A stretch of 64,000 nucleotides of DNA from CAVREM01 sp963728825 (GCA_963728825.1 CAVSLA010000004.1:496001-560000), one strand, 5' to 3'. Positions 35,957-45,352 are shown, numbered from the stretch's first letter. Made by a program: numbers and translations. The notes: generated by a model not told the origin, from the letters alone.

Positions 35957-38470
35957 TCAGGCTCCTTCGCGATGACCGGGCATCCAGCTCCTGAGGATGC
36001 CGGCCAGACGTTGCCACGGTGACGCCGCCGGTAGCAGCGTGACAGTATCCTCGATGTCTTTCGGTTTATTGGCGGCGCCTGACATCTTCACCGTTTCGTC
36101 GGCCAGCTCCGGTTCTGCCGAAAGCTTCTCCTGCGCCCGTTGCATGATTTGCCGTGCCTCGGCGCACTCCGGGTCGAGCGCCAGCGCATTTTCTGCCAGC
36201 CAGCCGGCCCGCGCGTAGTCGTGCGACGCTTCAGCGGCCCTGGCCAGCGCGAGCACCGGAGCCGACGCCTTCGTCCGCTGCCGGGCTTCCTGGTCCCGCC
36301 GTTCCTGTTCGCGCGCCTTGGCCTCGGCTTCGTCGATGGCCGCGAGCAGCGCCTGCGCCTCTCCGCCCGACGGCGTGAGCTTCGCAGCAGCCTGCACCTG
36401 CTCGCGCGCCGAGGCATACTTGCGGCGCTCGAGCAGCGTCCGAGCCCGCTGCAGCAGCTGCGCCGCCTGTTCCATCCGCTCCTGCGCCGCCTTGCGTTCG
36501 CGCAGCCGGGCGGTGGCCAGGCCTTGAATCTTCCGTCCGAGCTCGTCATCGGCAAAGAGACGCAGTGCCTCGCGTGCCAGCGTCAACGCCTTATCTGGAT
36601 CGTCGGCTGCGAGCGCTGCTTCCGCGGCACGGGCCTGCTCGGCGGCTTGCGCACGCCGCTGTTCGGCCGCCTGAAGGCGGTCGGCCTCGTCACTCAGCTC
36701 GCGCAGTGCGGCGGCCGCTCCTGGCGCGTCCGGATTCTGAACGACGAACGCCCGAAGCTCGGTGATGGCCTGCGCACGCGCTCCACGCCCGAAGGCGGCT
36801 CGCGCCGAGGCGATGGCGGCCGCCGACTGTCGGTCGCGTTCGCTCGCGCGCTCCGCGTCGAGGCGCGCCGCGCGAATCTGCTCGGCGACTTCGGCCAGCA
36901 GCCGGGCGCCAGGATCGACACTTCTTGCCGCCTCGAGCGCCTGTTCCGCTTCGGCGTAGCGCCCTTTGCGTGCCAGTTGCTGCGCCCGCGCGATCGCTTC
37001 TTCACTCTGCTGCTGCCGGCGCCGCGTCTCCGCTGCCATCGAGGTGACGGCGCCCTCGCGCAGCGCTCTGGCGTCTATGTTGTCCCGATCGGACGCGAGG
37101 ACGCCTTCGGCCAGCGCGATGACCGCCGACCAGTCGGCGCGTTCGGCGGCGGACCTCGCTTCGGTCAGCAGGGCATGCCGGCGATCGTCGGCCGCCTGCT
37201 TTTCGGCGATCAGACGGCGGAGCCGTTGGCCCTCGTCGCGCGCGTGCGTACAGCCGGGCACCGCCATCACCACCGCGTCGAAGTGGTGGACGGCCTGAAC
37301 CCAGTCGCCGGTTCGCGCCGCGGCCGAACCGGCCTGCATGTCGGCTAGTGCCTGACGAAGCGCGGTCGTTTCGTCGATCAGAAATTGACGGACCGCGGTG
37401 ACGTCCTTCAAAAGATCTTGCGCCGCGCCGCGGTAGACCGACTCCGGCTTGCCGCCGTCGAGCCACCCGGCAAGCGCCGGGTACTGCCGGCGAACCATCG
37501 CGTCAAACGGCTCGGCGACAATATCGGCGAGCACTCCGAGCTCGCGTGCCAGCGCCAGTCGCTCCGCGGTCAGCGCTTCGGACGCTTCGAACTGCACCCG
37601 CACCTGCTCGTCGATGCGGCTGGTTTCGAGCGCGAGCTCACGCCCGATCCGGTTGAGGTCGGAGATCAACTCCGTGACAGTCTTGTAGCGCGTCGCCGGC
37701 GACTTGGCCATCGCCTTCATCACCGCTGCCGCCAGCGTCGGCGGCGCTTCGGAGTCGCGGAGTGGCAGCGGTTCCTCGTTCTGCACCTTCATCAGGACGG
37801 CGGGCAGATCCGGTGCGGCGAACGGCTTCCGGCCGGTCAACATGTAATAGAAGACCGCGCCGGCGGAGAAAATATCGGAGCGCTGATCGACCTCCCGCCC
37901 GCACGCCTGCTCGGGTGACATGTAGTCCGGCGTGCCGACGATCAATCCGCTCATCGTCATGCTCGACGTGGCGAGACGGGCGATGCCGAAATCGAGGATT
38001 TTCAGATCGCCGGAGAAGGTGACGAGCAGGTTGCCGGGCTTGATGTCGCGGTGGAAGATGCCCTTGCCGTGCGCGAGCCGGAGTCCGTCGCAGACCTGCA
38101 GCATCAAGGCGATCTTGTCTTCGAGCTGGACGCCTTCCGGACGCTTCAGATAGTCCCCAAGGGTGTGGCCCTCGAGCAGCTCCATGACGATGTAGGGGCG
38201 GCCCTCGTCGTCACCGAGATCGAAAATCGTGATGATGTTGCGATGCACGAGCTGGCCGGCGGCGTGCGCTTCACGGAAAAAGCGCGTGCTGGTTTCCGGA
38301 TCGTCCTGAACGTCGGCCATCATGACCTTGATGGCGACCGATCGCTCCATCACGTCGTCGTAGGCGCTGTAGACGATCCCCATCGCGCCTTTTCCAAGAC
38401 GTCCGACGACCCGGTATCGCCCGATCTTTTCGGGAAGCTGGCGCTTGGCTCTTGGGAGCGGTGTTTCCAC
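35957..38470 (-). CDS. Ser/Thr protein kinase with long coiled-coil/TPR C-terminus
   Basis: 837 residues. Kinase domain at about 15-275 with GRLGKGAMGIVYSAYD, VAIK lysine, FHRDIKPGN, ILDFGIARL and SPEQ. From about 280 to 815 the sequence is almost all charged helix with TPR-like repeats (ARKGRYAEAEQALEAARSV, AAEASHDYARAGWLAENALAL). No clear membrane segment, unlike the other three kinases, so it is probably cytosolic. Gene order PP2C, kinase, FHA with one-base gaps forms a complete phosphorylation circuit. It likely phosphorylates the FHA proteins or T6SS components; the target is not shown. Confidence 0.9.
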   Translation of the reverse strand: METPLPRAKRQLPEKIGRYRVVGRLGKGAMGIVYSAYDDVMERSVAIKVMMADVQDDPETSTRFFREAHAAGQLVHRNIITIFDLGDDEGRPYIVMELLEGHTLGDYLKRPEGVQLEDKIALMLQVCDGLRLAHGKGIFHRDIKPGNLLVTFSGDLKILDFGIARLATSSMTMSGLIVGTPDYMSPEQACGREVDQRSDIFSAGAVFYYMLTGRKPFAAPDLPAVLMKVQNEEPLPLRDSEAPPTLAAAVMKAMAKSPATRYKTVTELISDLNRIGRELALETSRIDEQVRVQFEASEALTAERLALARELGVLADIVAEPFDAMVRRQYPALAGWLDGGKPESVYRGAAQDLLKDVTAVRQFLIDETTALRQALADMQAGSAAARTGDWVQAVHHFDAVVMAVPGCTHARDEGQRLRRLIAEKQAADDRRHALLTEARSAAERADWSAVIALAEGVLASDRDNIDARALREGAVTSMAAETRRRQQQSEEAIARAQQLARKGRYAEAEQALEAARSVDPGARLLAEVAEQIRAARLDAERASERDRQSAAAIASARAAFGRGARAQAITELRAFVVQNPDAPGAAAALRELSDEADRLQAAEQRRAQAAEQARAAEAALAADDPDKALTLAREALRLFADDELGRKIQGLATARLRERKAAQERMEQAAQLLQRARTLLERRKYASAREQVQAAAKLTPSGGEAQALLAAIDEAEAKAREQERRDQEARQRTKASAPVLALARAAEASHDYARAGWLAENALALDPECAEARQIMQRAQEKLSAEPELADETVKMSGAANKPKDIEDTVTLLPAASPWQRLAGILRSWMPGHREGA

Positions 38471-38471
38471 G

Positions 38472-39233
38472 TCAGGCTCCGTAATACCGTCCGAGAACTG
38501 CCGTTACGTTGTCGCGCGTGCCGCGGGTGAGCGCCGCGTCGATCAGCCGGGCCCCGATATCCGGAAGCGGCTCGTCGCTGCCCAGCAGCCGGCACAATTC
38601 CTTGTCGTCCACCACGTTGTGAAGACCGTCCGAGCAGAGCAGGAGCGTCTCACCGCCTTCGAGCTCGTGCTCGCGCAGGTGGATGACCGCCAGCTCCTGC
38701 GCGCCGAGCACGTTGGTCAGCACGTGGCGCATGTGACGCGCCTGTGAGGGAGAGATGGCCTCGTTCGGTCCTGCGAGAACGGTCGCCTCCCACGTGTCGT
38801 CGATCGTCAGCTGTGTCAGCTCGCCACGGGCCAGCAGGTACAACCGGCTATCGCCCGCATGTCCCACCGACAGGCGGTTGCCGGTCAAGAGACCGCAGAC
38901 CACAGTCGTACCCATGCCGGTGTAGTCGTCGTGTTTCTCGGCCGCGCGAAAGACGCGGCGATTCGCCAGATGAATGGCCGTTCGCAGACGATTGCTGCAC
39001 AGCGAGAGTTGTGGATCGATGCCGTACGGCCAGGAGCACTCGCCTTCTTCTTGCGAGCGCCGAACGAAGCCGGCAATCGTGTCGACGGCGAGACTTGACG
39101 CGACGTCGCCGGCCAGATGGCCGCCCATGCCGTCGGCCACGACCAGCAACTGAAGGCCTTCGTCAGCGGCGAAGCGATCCTCGTTTGTCTTGCGAATCGG
39201 ACCGGTGTCCGAGACGCCGTGCACGGTCAGCAA
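38472..39233 (-). CDS. PP2C-family Ser/Thr phosphatase
   Basis: A 253-residue PPM phosphatase. Motifs in order: KTNEDRFAADE near residue 15, VVADGMGGHLAGDVAS with the metal-binding Asp, GMGTTVVCGLL, VGHAGDSRLYLL, LLLCSDGLHNVVDD and RDNVTAVLGRYYG. All metal-ligand Asp positions are retained, so it is likely active. It precedes the kinase by one base and would reverse its phosphorylation. A promoter candidate lies upstream at 39256-39285. Confidence 0.93.
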   Translation of the reverse strand: MLTVHGVSDTGPIRKTNEDRFAADEGLQLLVVADGMGGHLAGDVASSLAVDTIAGFVRRSQEEGECSWPYGIDPQLSLCSNRLRTAIHLANRRVFRAAEKHDDYTGMGTTVVCGLLTGNRLSVGHAGDSRLYLLARGELTQLTIDDTWEATVLAGPNEAISPSQARHMRHVLTNVLGAQELAVIHLREHELEGGETLLLCSDGLHNVVDDKELCRLLGSDEPLPDIGARLIDAALTRGTRDNVTAVLGRYYGA

Positions 39234-39255
39234 TGCTGGGGGACTCCGAAAGCAA

Positions 39256-39285
39256 AGTCTAGTAAAGATCCAACCGGATGGACAA
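39256..39285 (-). promoter_or_regulatory. Promoter candidate for the PP2C-kinase-FHA operon
   Basis: On the minus strand TTGTCC (plus 39280-39285) and TAGACT (plus 39256-39261) are 18 bases apart, in the gap between the LuxR stop and the PP2C start. Both hexamers match consensus at 4 of 6 positions. The predicted start is about 16 bases before the ATG. Confidence 0.35.
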
Positions 39286-39314
39286 TCCTACTTTGGTAGT
39301 ACGGACGGGAACAA

Positions 39315-39845
39315 TCAGGCGAGCCGGCTAATCAGCCGCGTTCGCGAATCGACGCCGATCTTCTGGAAGATCCTGGTCAGATGGCGCTTAGTGGTCGTTC
39401 CGGCGATGCCCAAGGTGGTCGCGATTTCGGGGTTCCGGTATCCCCGGAGCACCAGTTCGGCGATTTCGGCTTCCCGGCGCGACAGGCCGTAGCGCCGGGC
39501 GAACGCGTCGCGCTCGATCCCCAGCTCCCTGACGCTCATCACGACATCCTGGGGATCGCCACCCGGACCGACCGGCCTTACATGTACGTACAGGGGTTCA
39601 CCGCGCGCCGCGGTCAGCAGCGTGACGGCCGGCCGCAGCTGCTCGTTCGTCTCGGGGCCGCTCGGCAGGTGCTCGCGCAGCATCACCCGGACATCGACGT
39701 GATATTGCTCGCGCAGTCTAGTGACGAGACTGGCGGCGGCCCTGTTGTGATAGATGAGGCGACCGCCGCGAAACACGAAGATCGCCAGACGCAATCCCTC
39801 GACGATCGCGGAAAAATCGAGCGGCAGCTCTCGAGCAGGATTCAC
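39315..39845 (-). CDS. LuxR-type regulator with PAS-like N-terminus
   Basis: 176 residues. Residues 1-100 look like a small PAS-like sensor (FSAIVEGLRLAIFVFRGGRLIYHN). Residues about 112-176 are a GerE/LuxR helix-turn-helix (YGLSRREAEIAELVLRGYRNPEIATTLGIAGTTTKRHLTRIFQKIGV). No phosphoacceptor receiver domain is present. The start overlaps the upstream PP2C gene by four bases. It is the only regulator in the phospho-signalling island and could link kinase or phosphatase output to transcription. The target genes are unknown. Confidence 0.85.
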   Translation of the reverse strand: MNPARELPLDFSAIVEGLRLAIFVFRGGRLIYHNRAAASLVTRLREQYHVDVRVMLREHLPSGPETNEQLRPAVTLLTAARGEPLYVHVRPVGPGGDPQDVVMSVRELGIERDAFARRYGLSRREAEIAELVLRGYRNPEIATTLGIAGTTTKRHLTRIFQKIGVDSRTRLISRLA

Positions 39846-40594
39846 GACCCGGCTTGCACCAGCACGGCGGTGATGTTGTCGGTGCCTTCACCCTGGAGTG
39901 CCGCCGCGACCAACGCTTCGACGGCGCCGTCCAGCTCGCGTTCGCGCGAGAGAATTGCGGAGATCGCGTCCTCGCCAACCGCAGTGTGAAGGCCGTCACT
40001 GCACAGGAGCAGGGTCTGATTGGTGACGGTGATGTTGCCGACCGTGACGTCGAGATCGGGCCTCGCCCCGAGCACGCTGGTCAGGACGTTGCGCATCGGA
40101 TGCGTCCGCAGGCTCTCCGGACTCATGCCCGATTCCTGCGCGAGCATCGCCATCCAGGTGTCGTCACGCGTCAGCTGCCGCAGCTCCCCGTTGGCAAAAG
40201 CGTAAAGGCGACTGTCGCCGACGCTCGCGTAGGTCACCATCGAGCCATCGGCGATCAGCGCGACGACGGTCGTCCCCATGCCGCTGTAGCCGGGCACTTC
40301 TTCGGACCGCTTAAAGACGCTGCGATTGCCGATTTTCAGCGCCGTGAGCAGACGGTTTGCCGCCAGCGACAAGCGTGGGTTCACGCCGAACGGCCAGGTG
40401 AATGCTTCGCGCATTGCACTCTTGCGCAAAAACCAGAAAATCGAGTCGAGCGCGAGCTGCGAGGCGACTTCACCCGCCTGATGACCGCCCATGCCGTCGG
40501 CCACCGCGACGCAGCCGAGCTCGACGTCCCAGGACATGGCATCTTCGTTCGTTTTGCGCTTACCGGGGTGGGACAAGCCCTGCACGTGTAGCAT
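39842..40594 (-). CDS. PP2C-family Ser/Thr phosphatase (second copy)
   Basis: A 250-residue PPM phosphatase paralogous to the 38472 gene. KTNEDAMSWDVE, VAVADGMGGHQAGEVAS, GMGTTVVALI, ASVGDSRLYAF, LLLCSDGLHTAVGED and TDNITAVLV are all present. It is first in the minus-strand operon and divergent from the kinase at 40686. The head-to-head arrangement with a 91-base gap suggests shared control of phosphatase and kinase. Confidence 0.93.
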   Translation of the reverse strand: MLHVQGLSHPGKRKTNEDAMSWDVELGCVAVADGMGGHQAGEVASQLALDSIFWFLRKSAMREAFTWPFGVNPRLSLAANRLLTALKIGNRSVFKRSEEVPGYSGMGTTVVALIADGSMVTYASVGDSRLYAFANGELRQLTRDDTWMAMLAQESGMSPESLRTHPMRNVLTSVLGARPDLDVTVGNITVTNQTLLLCSDGLHTAVGEDAISAILSRERELDGAVEALVAAALQGEGTDNITAVLVQAGS

Positions 40595-40645
40595 CGAATC
40601 CGGAAACGATTGAGCGAGGTGGCGATATTATAGCCGCGCCCAGCC

Positions 40646-40651
40646 TATAAT
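40646..40651 (+). promoter_or_regulatory. Candidate -10 box for kinase 40686
   Basis: TATAAT, a perfect -10 hexamer, 35 bases before the GTG start, in the divergent gap between the PP2C and kinase genes. The -35 position does not match the consensus, so an activator may be needed. Confidence 0.4.
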
Positions 40652-40685
40652 TGCCTTCTCGCGCCGGCGCGTCCGGACAGAATCT

Positions 40686-43652
40686 GTGAGCGCTCTACCC
40701 GCCAAAATCGGCACCTACGAAGTCGTCCGCGCGCTCGGCAAAGGCGGTATGGGAACCGTCTACATTGCGCGCGATCCGGCCATCGACCGCCTCGTGGCAA
40801 TCAAGCTGTTGCGCGAGGAGCTCGACAACCCGGAGCTGCGCGAACGCTTCGCGCGCGAGGCGCGCGCCGCCGGCCGCCTGCGCCATCCGAACATCGTCAC
40901 CATCTTCAACGTCGGTGAACACGATACCCACCCGTTCATCGTCATGGAGTACATCCCCGGCGACACGCTGGCGGATGTGATCAACCAGCAGCTCGCGCTG
41001 CCGGTGACCCGGAAGCTCCGGTTGATCGAAGACCTGTGCCGCGGGCTGGCCTACGCGCACAAAGCGGGCATCGTCCACCGGGACATCAAGCCGGCGAACA
41101 TCCTCGTCGACCACGACGGCACGGTGAAGATTCTCGATTTCGGTATCGCCCGCGTCGGCGAACAGGGGCTGACCCGGCTCGGGATGATGATGGGGACGCT
41201 CAACTACATGTCCCCCGAGCAGATCAACCTTGGCACCGCCGACCATCGCAGCGACGTCTTTGCCGTCGGACTGGTGTTCTACGAGCTGCTCACCTACCGC
41301 CGCGCATTTCCGGGCGACAGCTTCGGGGTGCTTCAGAACATCGTTTACAAGGAACCGGAGCCGGTCGACGCGCTCTGCCCGGACATCGATCCGGAGGTCG
41401 TCCAGATTCTGAGCCGCTCGCTGGCGAAACAGCCGGAGGAACGCTACCAGCACCTTGGAGAGATGAGCACCGAGCTGGCCCGCGTTCGGAAGCGGCTCCG
41501 TTCGGCCGACGACGACTACCTCGACGAGGGACCGATTACTCCGGTTCCTGAAGTCGCGACGCCGGTTTCCATTCCAACCATTCGCGCACGGATTGAGCCC
41601 CCGAGCGACGGTGGACGTCAGATCGCTCGCGCCGGCGAGCTTCTCGAAGCAGCCCGGGAGAAAGTCACCGCGCACGACTGGAGCGACGCGCTCGCGCTCG
41701 TCGCCGAGCTGGAAACCCTGCAGGTTCCGGCCGAAGCGCGTCAGCGGGTCGACGCGGACGTCGAGACGTTGCGGCGCGACATTCAGGCGGACAGGGAAAA
41801 TGAGGCGCGCCGGGCTGCGGAGGCGTCGCGTCGCGCTGCGGAAGAAGCGGACCGGCAGCGCCGACACGAGTACGCCGCGGCGGCTGCGGAGGCGATCCGC
41901 GACGCACGAGCGGCGGCCGACCGTCACGAGTGGACGCAGGCGCTCGCCGGGTTGAGCGCCATCCGGTTCACCGATCAGACCGTCGCCAGCACAGCGCTCG
42001 AGAGCCTGAGGAGCGAAGCCGCCAGCCTCGCCGCCCGGTTCACAGCCGATCGGCACCTCGACTCAGCGCGAGCGGCGCTCAACGCGGGACGAATGGAGGC
42101 TGCGGAAGCCGATCTCGGGCGGGCCCGCGAAGCCGATTCCTTGCATCCTGACCTCGAAGTGGTGCGTGGTCTTTTGTCGGCAAGGGCAGCGGCTGCGGCC
42201 GAGCAGGCTCGCCAAGAAGCCGAGAGAGCCCGCGAAGCAGAGCAGGCCCGCCAAGAAGCCGAGAGAGCCCGCGAAGCAGAGCAGGCCCGCCAAGAAGCTG
42301 AGAGGGTCCGCGAAGCAGAGAAGGCTCGCGAAGAAAGCGTTCGACGCAATGCGCCCGAGTTGGCAGCTGACGCGACGGTGGCGTTGCCCCGTCCTGCACC
42401 TTCGATCGAGGTGAAGTCGACGCCGGCACCGGCGCCGGTTGCCGAACCGGTTCGGCCTGCGGTTCCCACGCCCCGTCCGCAGACGCGCCCCCCCGATTCG
42501 ACGAAACCTGCGGCACGTCACACCGCGCCGACGAGTGGCCGGCCGTCCGCGCCGCCGTGGGCGGTTCCCGCGGCTGCCGTGCTCCTGGTGGTGATCGTCG
42601 GGGCTGCAGTGTGGCGCTTCGCACTGGCTCCGGACCGCGCCACGGATCCGGCGCCGGCGGAAGTCTCCGTGCCCGGCGGCTCGCCAACACCAATACCGAC
42701 GCCGGCACCCGCGCCGCCTCCTGTTGCCGTCAATCCGGCTCCGCCGCCCCCAACACCGGCGCCGCCCGCGATCAACGTCGACGCGATCCGCCAACGGGTT
42801 GCCACAGCTATCGCGCGCGACGACCTGGAAGGGGCGTTGGGTGCAATCGTCGAACAGGGCGAGCCGGCCACGAGCGATCCGGCGCTGAAGGGCGAGCTCG
42901 CCACGGTGCTGGGCGCTGCACGAACGGCCGCCAATCGAGCGTTCGACAGCGCGCAGCGCGCCAATGCCGCTCGCAATGCGCCGGGGGACTACAAGTCCGG
43001 CGCGGCGCGACGTACTGCCGGCGAGCAAGCCGAGCGCAACGGGCGGGTCGTCGACGCCATTCGATCGTTCATCGAAGCGCGCCGACTCCTGGCGCGAGCG
43101 GCGGCCGCCAAACCGGCGACACCGGATGCCCCTGCGATCGCGACCGCCAAACCGGTGCCCGGCACGCCTGCGCCGAGCACGCCCACGCCTTCAGGACCGC
43201 CGTCCGCGAGCGCTCCGCCGGTAGACGCGGGGCGTGGCACTCCACCCGCCGAGCCACCGTCCGCCACTCCGCCGGTCGCGACCGCGAAACCGGTGGAGCC
43301 GCCGGCTGCGCCACCGAAGCCACCGGCGCCCGATCCGGCGCGCGACGCGGCCGGCGTCAGGGCGGCGCTCGATCAATGGATCGCTGGCTACGAGCGCCTC
43401 GACCCCGGGGCGATTCGCCAGGTCTGGCCGAGCGCACCTGCCGGGTTGGAAAAGAGTCTGGCTGGTGTGACGTCGCTCGAGATGTCGCTCCAGAATCCCC
43501 GGATCGCGGTCAGCGGTGACAACGCGACAGTCACCGGCGTGAGGCGCATCCGCCAGCAGAGCCGCGCGGGACGTCCTAACGAGACCAGCGCCGCCACGAC
43601 GATCGAGCTTCGACGTACGCCGACCGGATGGTTGATCACAGCTGTCCGATAG
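40686..43652 (+). CDS. Transmembrane Ser/Thr protein kinase with NTF2-like ectodomain
   Basis: 988 residues, GTG start. Kinase domain at about 8-270 with GKGGMGTVYIARD, VAIK lysine, IVHRDIKPANIL, ILDFGIARVG and SPEQ. Residues about 300-545 are coiled coil, including three tandem 13-residue units (EQARQEAERAREA type). A Pro-rich stretch and membrane helix (WAVPAAAVLLVVIVGAAVWRF, about 620-642) follow. The periplasmic part has repeats, another Pro/Ala linker, and a C-terminal NTF2-like domain (LDQWIAGYERLDPGAIRQVWP ... ATTIELRRTPTGWLITAV). The last domain matches those of kinases 17091 and 20796. It converges on no gene and runs straight into a GT-C gene. Confidence 0.9.
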   Translation: MSALPAKIGTYEVVRALGKGGMGTVYIARDPAIDRLVAIKLLREELDNPELRERFAREARAAGRLRHPNIVTIFNVGEHDTHPFIVMEYIPGDTLADVINQQLALPVTRKLRLIEDLCRGLAYAHKAGIVHRDIKPANILVDHDGTVKILDFGIARVGEQGLTRLGMMMGTLNYMSPEQINLGTADHRSDVFAVGLVFYELLTYRRAFPGDSFGVLQNIVYKEPEPVDALCPDIDPEVVQILSRSLAKQPEERYQHLGEMSTELARVRKRLRSADDDYLDEGPITPVPEVATPVSIPTIRARIEPPSDGGRQIARAGELLEAAREKVTAHDWSDALALVAELETLQVPAEARQRVDADVETLRRDIQADRENEARRAAEASRRAAEEADRQRRHEYAAAAAEAIRDARAAADRHEWTQALAGLSAIRFTDQTVASTALESLRSEAASLAARFTADRHLDSARAALNAGRMEAAEADLGRAREADSLHPDLEVVRGLLSARAAAAAEQARQEAERAREAEQARQEAERAREAEQARQEAERVREAEKAREESVRRNAPELAADATVALPRPAPSIEVKSTPAPAPVAEPVRPAVPTPRPQTRPPDSTKPAARHTAPTSGRPSAPPWAVPAAAVLLVVIVGAAVWRFALAPDRATDPAPAEVSVPGGSPTPIPTPAPAPPPVAVNPAPPPPTPAPPAINVDAIRQRVATAIARDDLEGALGAIVEQGEPATSDPALKGELATVLGAARTAANRAFDSAQRANAARNAPGDYKSGAARRTAGEQAERNGRVVDAIRSFIEARRLLARAAAAKPATPDAPAIATAKPVPGTPAPSTPTPSGPPSASAPPVDAGRGTPPAEPPSATPPVATAKPVEPPAAPPKPPAPDPARDAAGVRAALDQWIAGYERLDPGAIRQVWPSAPAGLEKSLAGVTSLEMSLQNPRIAVSGDNATVTGVRRIRQQSRAGRPNETSAATTIELRRTPTGWLITAVR
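42201..42317 (+). repeat. Three tandem 39-bp repeats in kinase coiled coil
   Basis: Copies at 42201-42239, 42240-42278 and 42279-42317, with a partial fourth. Copies 1 and 2 differ at one base, copy 3 at a few. Each adds 13 residues of charged coiled coil, keeping the reading frame, so the array could change length without breaking the kinase. Confidence 0.85.
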
Positions 43653-43667
43653 GTCTGGTGGCACTTC

Positions 43668-45320
43668 TTGCTTGCGGCTGGTGCCGTCCTGCTCGCAACA
43701 TCTGCGCTGCTGCTGCTCGTCTGGCAGCAGCCGGCGACGGAGCTCCGGGGACTTCTTCAACGCTGGCAGTTCTGGGTTCTTGAAGCGCACTTCCTCCTGC
43801 TCCTCGCCACCACGGTCCGGGCAATCCCCCATCTCTCCCGCGCGCTGCCGTCGAGGCGTCAGGTGCTCGCCAGCGCGGCCGCATCCGCGCTTCTGGCGTG
43901 GGCGCTGACGACCTGGGTTGCGCCGCGCTCCAGCCGCATCTACTACGACGAACAGATCTACCAGGGCATCGGCCAGAACCTCGCCGATCTGCATCTGGCG
44001 CAGATGTGCAACGATGGCACGGTCGAATACGGCCGGCTCGAATGCCGGCGTGGTGAGTACAACAAGCAGCCGTACGGCTATCCGTATCTGCTCGCGCTCG
44101 TCGATCGCGTTGCAGGCACCAGCGAGCACAACGCCTTTCGACTGAACACCCTCGTCAACGGTGCGACGGCCGGAGTCGCCGTCCTTTTGTCAGCGCTGCT
44201 GTTCCGTGCACCTTTTGCTGCGGGCATGAGCGGTCTGGTGTTCGCGCTGCTGCCCATGCAGATCACGTGGTCGAATACCGCGGCGTCAGAGCCGTCGGCG
44301 GCGTTCGCCTGTGCCGTCGCCGCGCTTGCCGTCGTTCTGTTCGTGCGCGATCGCGGCTGGCCGACGCTCGCGTGGCTTGTCACAGCGGCGTCGTTTGCTT
44401 CGACCTTCCGCCCGGAGTCCGTGCTCGTCGTGCCGCTGGTCGTGTTCGCGCTGATGATGCTGGCACATGAGGAACTTTCCAAGCCGAGGTTGTGGTGGGC
44501 GGCGCTCGGAGGCCTCGCCCTTTTCGCCGTCACGATCGTTCACGCCGCAGCGGTCCGGGACGAAGGTTGGGGAGCCGCGGGAAGCCGGCTGGCGTTTTTT
44601 CACGCCGCGGGGAACCTGTCGGTCAATCTGCCGTTCTATTTCGGCGACGAACGCTTTCCAGTGCTGTTCGGCATCGCCGCGCTCGCCGCCGTCTGCCTGC
44701 CGGGCCAACGCCGCGAGAAGATGTGGCTCGCGGGTTTCTTCCTGCTGTTCTGGGGCGTCTTCCTGTTCTTCTACGCCGGCAGCTACAACTTCGGTGCGGA
44801 CGTGCGGTATTCCCTGATGTCGCACGTGCCAGGAGCCCTGCTGGCGGCCTGGGCCATCGGCTGGGGTACCGACCGCGCGCGGGCCGTGTGCGGCAGATGG
44901 GCACCGACCCTTGCTGTTGCTGCGGTCTGCTTTCAGTTCCTGTGGTACCTGCCGCTCGTTCGCGCGACAGGCGAAGAGGCGTGGGCGGCGAGAGCCGACG
45001 TCGAGTTCGCCGCGGAATTTGCCCGGACGCTCCCGCACAACGCGATCGTGCTGACGCATAATCCGAGCATCTTTCACGTGCGGGGCGTCAACGCCGCGCA
45101 GATGTCACTCGCTCAGACCGAGCGCAGCTACGTGCGCGATAGTTTGTTTCCCCGCTATGCCGGTGGCGTGTACCTGCACTGGAATTTCTGGTGCAACGTC
45201 GGAGATCCGAAGCAGGTGAACTTCTGCCGCGACGCGCTCGAAGCGTTCCCTCACACGCCTATCGAGCAGCGAAAGGTGCGCGACTATGCGTACACCTTCT
45301 ACCGGTTGCACAAGGAATAG
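43668..45320 (+). CDS. GT-C membrane glycosyltransferase (ArnT/PMT-like), paralog B
   Basis: A 550-residue polytopic protein, TTG start 15 bases after the kinase stop; no better in-frame start exists. It shares with the 27319 protein RIYYDEQIYQGIGQNLADL (acidic pair at the GT39 catalytic position), CNDGTVEYGRLEC, GEYNKQPYGYP, FYAGSYNFGADVRYSL, HNPSIFHVRGVNAAQMSL and YLHWNFWCNVGDP. The last block, with its Cys, is near-identical in both. It is predicted to use a polyprenyl-phosphate sugar and an outer-surface acceptor. It lies directly before the Thr-rich cytochrome-type lipoprotein. Confidence 0.8.
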   Translation: MLAAGAVLLATSALLLLVWQQPATELRGLLQRWQFWVLEAHFLLLLATTVRAIPHLSRALPSRRQVLASAAASALLAWALTTWVAPRSSRIYYDEQIYQGIGQNLADLHLAQMCNDGTVEYGRLECRRGEYNKQPYGYPYLLALVDRVAGTSEHNAFRLNTLVNGATAGVAVLLSALLFRAPFAAGMSGLVFALLPMQITWSNTAASEPSAAFACAVAALAVVLFVRDRGWPTLAWLVTAASFASTFRPESVLVVPLVVFALMMLAHEELSKPRLWWAALGGLALFAVTIVHAAAVRDEGWGAAGSRLAFFHAAGNLSVNLPFYFGDERFPVLFGIAALAAVCLPGQRREKMWLAGFFLLFWGVFLFFYAGSYNFGADVRYSLMSHVPGALLAAWAIGWGTDRARAVCGRWAPTLAVAAVCFQFLWYLPLVRATGEEAWAARADVEFAAEFARTLPHNAIVLTHNPSIFHVRGVNAAQMSLAQTERSYVRDSLFPRYAGGVYLHWNFWCNVGDPKQVNFCRDALEAFPHTPIEQRKVRDYAYTFYRLHKE

Positions 45321-45352
45321 GTCAGAAGCGCCTTGGTCTGAACGGTCTTCGA

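Noticed and set aside
42201..42317. CRISPR-like array
   Set aside because: The 39-bp units are contiguous with no spacers and code for coiled coil.
45191..45352. Longer N-terminus of the cytochrome-type lipoprotein
   Set aside because: It overlaps the GT-C gene end in another frame and would bury the signal peptide.
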